Shown here: positions 9,324 through 13,641 of the stretch, one piece after another
Layout of the letters: the number at the start of each line of letters is the position of its first letter
How positions within the stretch are numbered: position 1 is the stretch's first letter
Source of the DNA: Synura sp. LO234KE
Lineage: Eukaryota; Sar; Synurophyceae; Synurales; Mallomonadaceae
Assembly: GCA_015143735.1 (NCBI GenBank)
Contig: VKHC01000294.1
Span: 1-13,641, forward strand
Length of the DNA: 13,641 nt
Direction of reading: 5' to 3'
Made by a program: the position numbers and the translations under genes
Notes under the pieces: model-generated
The model's input: the letters and a program-made list of their open reading frames with translations, nothing else
What the model was told of the DNA's origin: nothing
The model's database searches: none

Positions 9324-10412
9324 TTGACGACAGGACGTGAAAGATATTATGAAGATGCTAGCGGCCGACTCAAAGAACAACTCACTGCTCCTGGTCAAGA
9401 TGATCTGGGTACACCGACAGCAATTGACCTCTCCGGCAGCAACAAAGCTACTCAGCGAGTGATGCTCTTCCTGTTCATACAGGAAGGAAATCGGCTCACT
9501 GGTCTCTTCTGCTGAGAATCCATCAACTTTGGGAGAGGCCGCGTGCGCGAAATATTAGGCCTGACCCCATCCCAGCATACAGTGTTCTTCTTCGACGATA
9601 GCTACTGGACCCCTCTGATGCAGAAAGCAAAATCGAACGCACCAAGTTTACAACTCCTCGACAACCATCAGGACGAGGATGAGGAAACCCGGCACCAGGA
9701 CGAGGACGAGGGAGCCCCACCCCCAGAACGGCAGTTCTCTCCTCCTCCCTCAAAGTGGACAAGTACCCGGCGATATGGGGAGGACAATTTGAACTACCCA
9801 CGCTCCTCGGCGTCCCCTGTGTAAGCAAACCAAAATCCGCACTTACACTTGCACCTCCCCCACCATCTGCCTTCCGAGCACCAATTAGTATCCGAACAGT
9901 TCTTTGCAACACAGACTACCCCACCCTCCCTCTCCAAAGGCTGGAGAATCTGCAATCACGACCCCAATGCAATGGATAATCCTCGACCAGCCTTTTTCGA
10001 TGCTGGAACAAGCCCGGCTCCTAGCGGCACCAACAATTCCGGATGGATCCACCCCTGGGCTGGTAGGCCGGTGCATGTCATTAGAAATATCAGGCCAAAT
10101 ATCCACAGTTATTGCATAGCCCGGACCCAGATCGTTCTGCTTGCAATATTATACCCAGACCGACCGAGCCTTAAATTCCCGAGCAATCCGGACTTTTTTC
10201 TTGGATCAAAGGCACTAGCTCCCAAACTCAGTGGTGCGCTACGCATCATTCGACTCAGTCCCATCGAGGAAGACACTACAAATCGTTGTGCAGTAAGGGG
10301 TGCTACCACCACCACTCACGTCAAAGCTGTCCTCACAGTACTTCAGGAAAAATGCTCAGCGCTGCAACAATACTGGATCAGCATGGTGGCAAAAAGTAAC
10401 ATATTTTTCTAA
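9324..10412 (+). pseudogene. coding-like degraded region, unidentified (possible retroelement N-terminal/ORF1 part)
   Basis: Overlapping plus-strand frames cover 1.1 kb: 9324-9515, 9543-9824, 9755-9979 and 9849-10412 (187 codons). The second contains REILGLTPSQHTVFFFDDSY and then an acidic repeat (QDEDEE, HQDEDEG) encoded by two near-identical stretches (about 9669-9690 and 9697-9711). The third has YPAIWGGQFELPTLLGVP followed by a Pro/Ala-rich linker. An acidic and Pro-rich disordered layout is common in LINE ORF1 or gag-like proteins, but no zinc knuckle, RRM or protease is seen, so this is an inference from composition. A 129-codon minus-strand frame (9912-9523) is rich in Arg and Gly and reads like the antisense shadow. 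It is not shown that this belongs to LINE copy 2. Confidence 0.3.
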
Positions 10413-10532
10413 CCAGTTATATTTTTTTAGTGATCGGAACACTTAATCAAAACGTGCAATTTTCGATGCTAACATTGTTCAAGTCGAAATACATAAATAT
10501 TTATCTCTAACTGGTCACTACAGTAAAAATAT
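10412..10532. repeat. imperfect inverted repeats in AT-rich DNA
   Basis: ACCAGTTA (10412-10419) is repeated as TAACTGGT (10508-10515). Next to it ATATTTTTTTAGTGA (10419-10433) pairs imperfectly with TCACTACAGTAAAAATAT (10515-10532). The arms are short and partly overlap in alternative pairings. It could be the trace of a small MITE-like element or just AT-rich sequence able to fold. Confidence 0.3.
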
Positions 10533-11251
10533 CCGTCAGGAGGCTATCTAAAGACATTTTCGTCATTATGTATTTTCGTGGTTCAGATATATATATTGCA
10601 ACTAGATAAGTTTCAAAAGTCAATCGGATTAATCTAGTTCGAAAATAAAAACTATGATTTTAAGCTGCAAGTGGATAGTATACAGATGGATTTTGGTGCA
10701 CCGATACTCCCCGATCTGCGTCAAGACAGACCTCCCCGCCCAACACATTGGGAACTCCCAAGGTCAACGCTCGTCCTCGCAGCGCGGGATCCAAGACATG
10801 CTATGCATATTACCCGCATCTCGGTGTCATAGTCGCTGACAGACCCTAGTAGCTATCCCTCGAGTGCAATCACTCGGAACTCCCTACCACTCCTCGGTAA
10901 AGGTACTTGCCATTTCTTGGGAGCTCGGGGAGTAGACAGGTAAGTGAAAGTGCGGCAGCTAACCTCCATGACACGAGATGTATTTCTCCATATCTCACTC
11001 AATAATCAACTCTAAGATTTAAGGGAATTTGTTTTGTTAGAGTTTTTAATTCTTCGCCTACTCCTTCGTGTCGTTCGGTTTATGGTTTGCGAGGTGGTTG
11101 AAGCGCGGACGAGGAGGGGGGAATTGATCTTCGTCATAGTGCTCGTTTGAACCTTCTTAAAAACTTATTATACATTTATTTTCGGGGAATTCCGCTTAAG
11201 ATTCCATCACGATCGCTTACGTCAAGTTAGTACTGCCAAAAACGTAAAATC
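10533..11251. other. spacer with a GC-richer island, no supported gene
   Basis: AT-rich at both ends. About 10690-10960 is clearly richer in G and C and includes protein-like readings in more than one frame (for example QRGIQDMLCILPASRCHSR near 10780-10839), but no motif. It may be a fragment of an older element. The last 90 bases before 11252 carry no feature, and LINE copy 2 starts abruptly after them. Confidence 0.4.
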
Positions 11252-11978
11252 ATGAAGTCCTTGCAACTCGAAAACCTCTTCCAACCTGCTAGCGAAGGAG
11301 GCCAGGGGTACCAACGGTTCTCGGACATTATTCAGCATCGCAAACGGACCTCCTTGAATCGGGTCCTTCATCGGAAGATCATTGGTCTCGATGCTCGGCC
11401 TTTACCCTTGTCCGACGGGGTCACCGATTTCCGCACCACCTCCCTCTCCCCGCCATCACTCCTCAAATTGTCCATCCCGGGCATTGGATCACCAACCTGA
11501 TTGAGTATGGGTGGAAAGGGATCGCCTGCCTCACCAAGCAGCTCTCTCTTCCTGTTCAGCGCGCGTGTCCGCCCTTACATCAGTCCCTGGTGGGATCTCC
11601 TCTCCCCGGGCACACCTGGTCCCCCTCGAATTTGAAGTGTCTGCATTCCTTTCACCTTGACACGTTCAGGGACCTCGTTCACTGGGATCGCGGGCGTACC
11701 TGCTGGTCCTGGTGAGAAATCAATTGGCTCAAGGCGCTTCAGGGCGCATTGCACACTTTAGCCCTCCCCACGGACACCGCTGTACCCCACCTCCTGGTGA
11801 AGCCTGGCACTTCTTCTCTGGCGACTTTCTCTCGGGGGCGACCGACATCACTGAGATTCTTTCCACCAGTTGTGTTCCCTACACGTGGGGGCACTCCCTC
11901 ACGGTCATATACCGCCGCTGGCAGCTTTCCCATCCGGCCACTTCTCCTCCTCCTGCGACGATTCCTCGTCTTCCCTCC
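11252..11978 (+). pseudogene. LINE copy 2: RT thumb and connector region
   Basis: The frame from the ATG at 11252 reads LENLFQPASEGGQGYQRFSD, then IIQHRKRTSLNRVL, matching the 'p...GGlGl.sl.d......r..ll.rvl' segment found after the palm of LINE reverse transcriptases. Near 11440 the coding frame changes to frame 1 (QIVHPGHWITNLIEYGWKG), which runs to 12240 with only a TGA at 11713-11715 between WSW and EINWLKAL. This frame has Trp-rich, protein-like composition and covers the connector between RT and RNase H. The ATG at 11252 is unlikely to be a true start, because it lies inside the domain. Confidence 0.5.
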
Positions 11979-12397
11979 CGTCCTATCGTGTACCATGGCT
12001 CTATGGCCACCCACGATCGGTTTCCAGAGATCTTCGGTACACGGGATGCTCGGGTCTCCCTTATTACAATTGTATCCTCCTCGGGGCGATTTTGCCCTCT
12101 CTTCCCTCAGCGCGTTCCCTCTCACGGTCGAAGTCTACCGGTCGGTGCCTTATCTCCCTCCGTCCTATGTTGGCCGTATGAGCTCTCTTACACATCTGGC
12201 GTCTCCAGAACCTATCCTCACATCTCCCTCTTCGGACTAGTCCCCCCATCATGTCTACCTTGCGCTGGTTCTCTCCCTTGCAGCAGGCAGTCAACATAGG
12301 CGTCCACCGCATGTCCCTCGCACTGCTTCACACCTGTGATCATGTCTCCTGGCCCTCGCGACTTTACTGTAACACAATCGCTAAGTCTCACGCCCGT
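11979..12397 (+). pseudogene. LINE copy 2: probable RNase H domain remnant
   Basis: PIVYHGSM (11982-12005) resembles the first RNase H motif 'vYtDGSm' with the Asp changed to His or lost with a small deletion. VEVYRSVPYL in frame 1 (about 12127-12156) could be the 'E-l-x-A-l' helix. In frame 2, TLRWFSPLQQAVNIGVHRMS is followed by DHVSWPS (12338-12358) and NTIAKSHAR (12371-12397). The last piece fits 'HVpgHSg...N..AD..A' with the second His lost and Asp changed to Lys. First-to-last motif distance is about 117 codons, as expected. Three frames are involved and three catalytic residues look altered, so this is weaker than the RNase H of copy 1. Confidence 0.45.
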
Positions 12398-13042
12398 CCC
12401 AAGTCCCAGAGGCCGTTCTCCTCATGGGGCTCCTTCGTGCTCTCTGGGATCATCAGGCGTCTTATGACGAGACCCCCCTCTTCATACATATCCCCGACTC
12501 CGTCCTAGTGACTTCGCTCCGTGACCTCCTTCGCGAGTGAAGTGACCGCATGGCTCAATGAACCCCCCTAGTATCGCTTCGGCACTCTCCCCCGGTCTCA
12601 GTTCTCGTACCCAATCCCCAGTCTTCGAAACTCGGTATGCACCTGGCCCAGTCTTACGCGGCCTCCGGCGTCTCTCCTCTCTCAACGTCTCCCCTGCTGC
12701 AAGAGACCTCCTTCACAATCCATCCCCTGGGCGATTGTTTTCCTGTGGGAGCTCTGCGAGACTCCTGGTCCTGGCGGGACCTCTTCACGGGGGACCCCCT
12801 GCTCGTCCCCTTGGAGCAGCGCGTGCAATCCCTGCGGCGTCTTCACGCCCAACGCACTCGTAACCTAGACCGTGCCTCTCGTGGTGACCCTCCCATCTGG
12901 AAAGACGTCACGATGCACTTTGCGGCCAAGGTCCTTGACCTGTCCTATCTCCCTCAAGGATCCCGGAGCCATTACGAGAAAATCCTCCATGAGCGGCACT
13001 GGACCATCGGTCACAACTCCTGCAAAGAAGCCTCCAGAGCTC
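12397..13042 (+). pseudogene. LINE copy 2: region between RNase H and the zinc knuckle
   Basis: One frame reads through this region with only two stops, both TGA (12538-12540 and 12559-12561). It includes LMGLLRALWDHQASYDETPL, HIPDSVLVTSLRDLLRE, RDSWSWRDLFTGDPLLVPLE and SYLPQGSRSHYEKIL. Alternating hydrophobic and charged residues show it was real protein. Its last part aligns with 8000-8065 of copy 1. A one-base shift near 13020-13040 moves the coding frame to the one that carries the zinc knuckle. Function of this segment is not known to me; in other LINEs the corresponding C-terminal part helps bind the RNA and the target. Confidence 0.6.
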
Positions 13043-13641
13043 CTGGACGGAGGGCCTTTGACGTGCATCCTCTGCCCCTCCTTTGACCGCTGTGAAGCAG
13101 ACACCTACGACCACGTCTTCCGCCTCTGTCCTTCCCCCCTCCTGCATCAGTGTCGGGTGTCAATGAACGCTCAAATGGACCACTACGTGCTCAGCACCGA
13201 CCTAGAAAAGCGGGTAGTTCCTCAGCTCATTCAACTTGTTCTCTCGCCCGATGGTCACCGAATTTGTCTGGGAAACTGGGACACCGCCCAACTGACCTCC
13301 CTCTCCGGTGTCCTTCTTCCCACTGACTCGTCTGAAGCCATTCACGCCGTGCTCTTTGACTTCTCCCGCACCCTGGTTCCGCGGATTGACGCTCTCTGGG
13401 AAGCCAGGAAACAGGCGAAGTATATAGAGGCCGTGGAAAACAGTCTAGAGGCTGACCCGATTACTCTCCGCGCCCTACACCGCAAGTATATACCGTTCTC
13501 CCCTCGGCTCATCAAAGAACCCAAAGTGTTCTACGGCGTTCGTCGCGGTCACGTTGCGGGGGTCTACACCTCCTGGAAAGAAGCCCAGCCGCATACCATA
13601 GGCATTCGCAGCGATTTCAAGCGGTTCAAGACCCGTCAGAA
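13043..13641 (+). CDS. LINE copy 2: intact C-terminal frame with C-C-H-C knuckle and hybrid-binding module (partial)
   Basis: Open for 199 codons to the window edge. A zinc knuckle C-x2-C-x12-H-x4-C is formed by Cys 13064, Cys 13073, His 13112 and Cys 13127 (codon starts), in the context YDHVFRLCPSP, which is typical of LINE C-termini. Then VVPQLIQLVLSPDGHRI, a charged helix (ALWEARKQAKYIEAVENS, about 13397-13450) and finally VFYGVRRGHVAGVYTSWKEA (13526-13585) ending DFKRFKTR. That matches the RNase H1 N-terminal domain: aromatic Tyr, R-R-G, G-V-Y, the Trp of 'tsW', and the final F-k-x-F. This domain holds RNA:DNA hybrids. Listed as CDS because the frame is intact, though it cannot be expressed as a whole from this truncated copy unless a downstream or internal start is used. 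Confidence 0.75.
   Translation, partial: MDGGPLTCILCPSFDRCEADTYDHVFRLCPSPLLHQCRVSMNAQMDHYVLSTDLEKRVVPQLIQLVLSPDGHRICLGNWDTAQLTSLSGVLLPTDSSEAIHAVLFDFSRTLVPRIDALWEARKQAKYIEAVENSLEADPITLRALHRKYIPFSPRLIKEPKVFYGVRRGHVAGVYTSWKEAQPHTIGIRSDFKRFKTRQ

Larger units (their letters stand above)
11252..13641 (+). mobile_element. LINE retrotransposon copy 2, 5'-truncated, runs off the right edge
   Basis: Homology begins at about 11252 with the segment that follows the RT palm in LINEs and continues through RNase H, a conserved C-terminal region, a C-C-H-C knuckle and a hybrid-binding module to the window end. No endonuclease or RT catalytic motif is present upstream, so this copy has lost its 5' part, the usual outcome of incomplete target-primed reverse transcription. 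Reading frames last much longer than in copy 1 (frame 1 from about 11437 to 12240 with one TGA; frame 1 from about 12397 to 13030 with two TGAs; frame 2 from 13043 to the end with none), which suggests a younger insertion. Same orientation as copy 1. Confidence 0.8.

Noticed and set aside
9523-9912. 129-codon minus-strand frame, the longest in its area
   Set aside because: Arg/Gly-rich product with no motif, lying antisense to protein-like plus-strand frames. Best explained as a shadow of G- and C-rich coding on the other strand.
10640-10960. GC-richer island considered as a tRNA or other small RNA gene
   Set aside because: No cloverleaf, no B-box-like GGTTCGAATCC and no recognisable RNA core found by eye on either strand.
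11713-12561. Three TGA stops (11713, 12538, 12559) interrupt otherwise open frames in LINE copy 2, suggesting TGA might be read as Trp
   Set aside because: Frameshifts are also present, so ordinary decay explains the stops. The intact Cache gene uses TGG for all its Trp codons and has no TGA, and TAA and TAG stops also occur in LINE copy 1.

Overview
The window comes from a nuclear genome of a repeat-rich eukaryote. It carries decayed non-LTR (LINE) retrotransposons, long AT-rich spacers and one protein with a eukaryote-style signal peptide and an extracellular sensor domain. Nothing bacterial is seen: no operons, no Shine-Dalgarno spacing, no CRISPR. A zoosporic fungus or a similar microbial eukaryote would fit, but the sequence does not settle the lineage.

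Layout. Positions 1-897 (minus strand) hold the first 299 codons of an intact secreted or membrane sensor protein with a dCache-like domain; it runs off the left edge and is the only clearly healthy host gene. Positions 898-3537 are mostly non-coding AT-rich DNA. They include a 39-codon hydrophobic ORF at 1273-1392 and a stretch at 2034-2718 with overlapping open frames on both strands that looks like a decayed, unidentified gene. Positions 3538-8528 hold LINE copy 1, about 5 kb, broken by many frameshifts and stops but with recognisable parts in order: Pro-rich N-terminal region, AP-endonuclease (EEP), reverse transcriptase with motifs A, B and C, RNase H, cysteine-cluster remnant, and an RNase H1 N-terminal (hybrid-binding) type module at the very end. 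Positions 8529-11251 are AT-rich spacer containing another coding-like but unassigned ruin (9324-10412), a small inverted repeat and a GC-richer island. Positions 11252-13641 hold LINE copy 2 in the same orientation. It begins abruptly just after where the RT domain would end and continues through RNase H, a clear C-C-H-C knuckle and a well preserved hybrid-binding module, with its last 199 codons open to the right edge.

How the pieces relate. The two LINE copies match in domain order and in local protein similarity over their C-terminal third, so they are probably the same or sister families of different age: copy 1 old and nearly full length, copy 2 5'-truncated and better preserved at its 3' end. 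The main observation is that both copies place an RNase H1-type hybrid-binding module at the extreme C-terminus, separate from and downstream of the RNase H catalytic domain.
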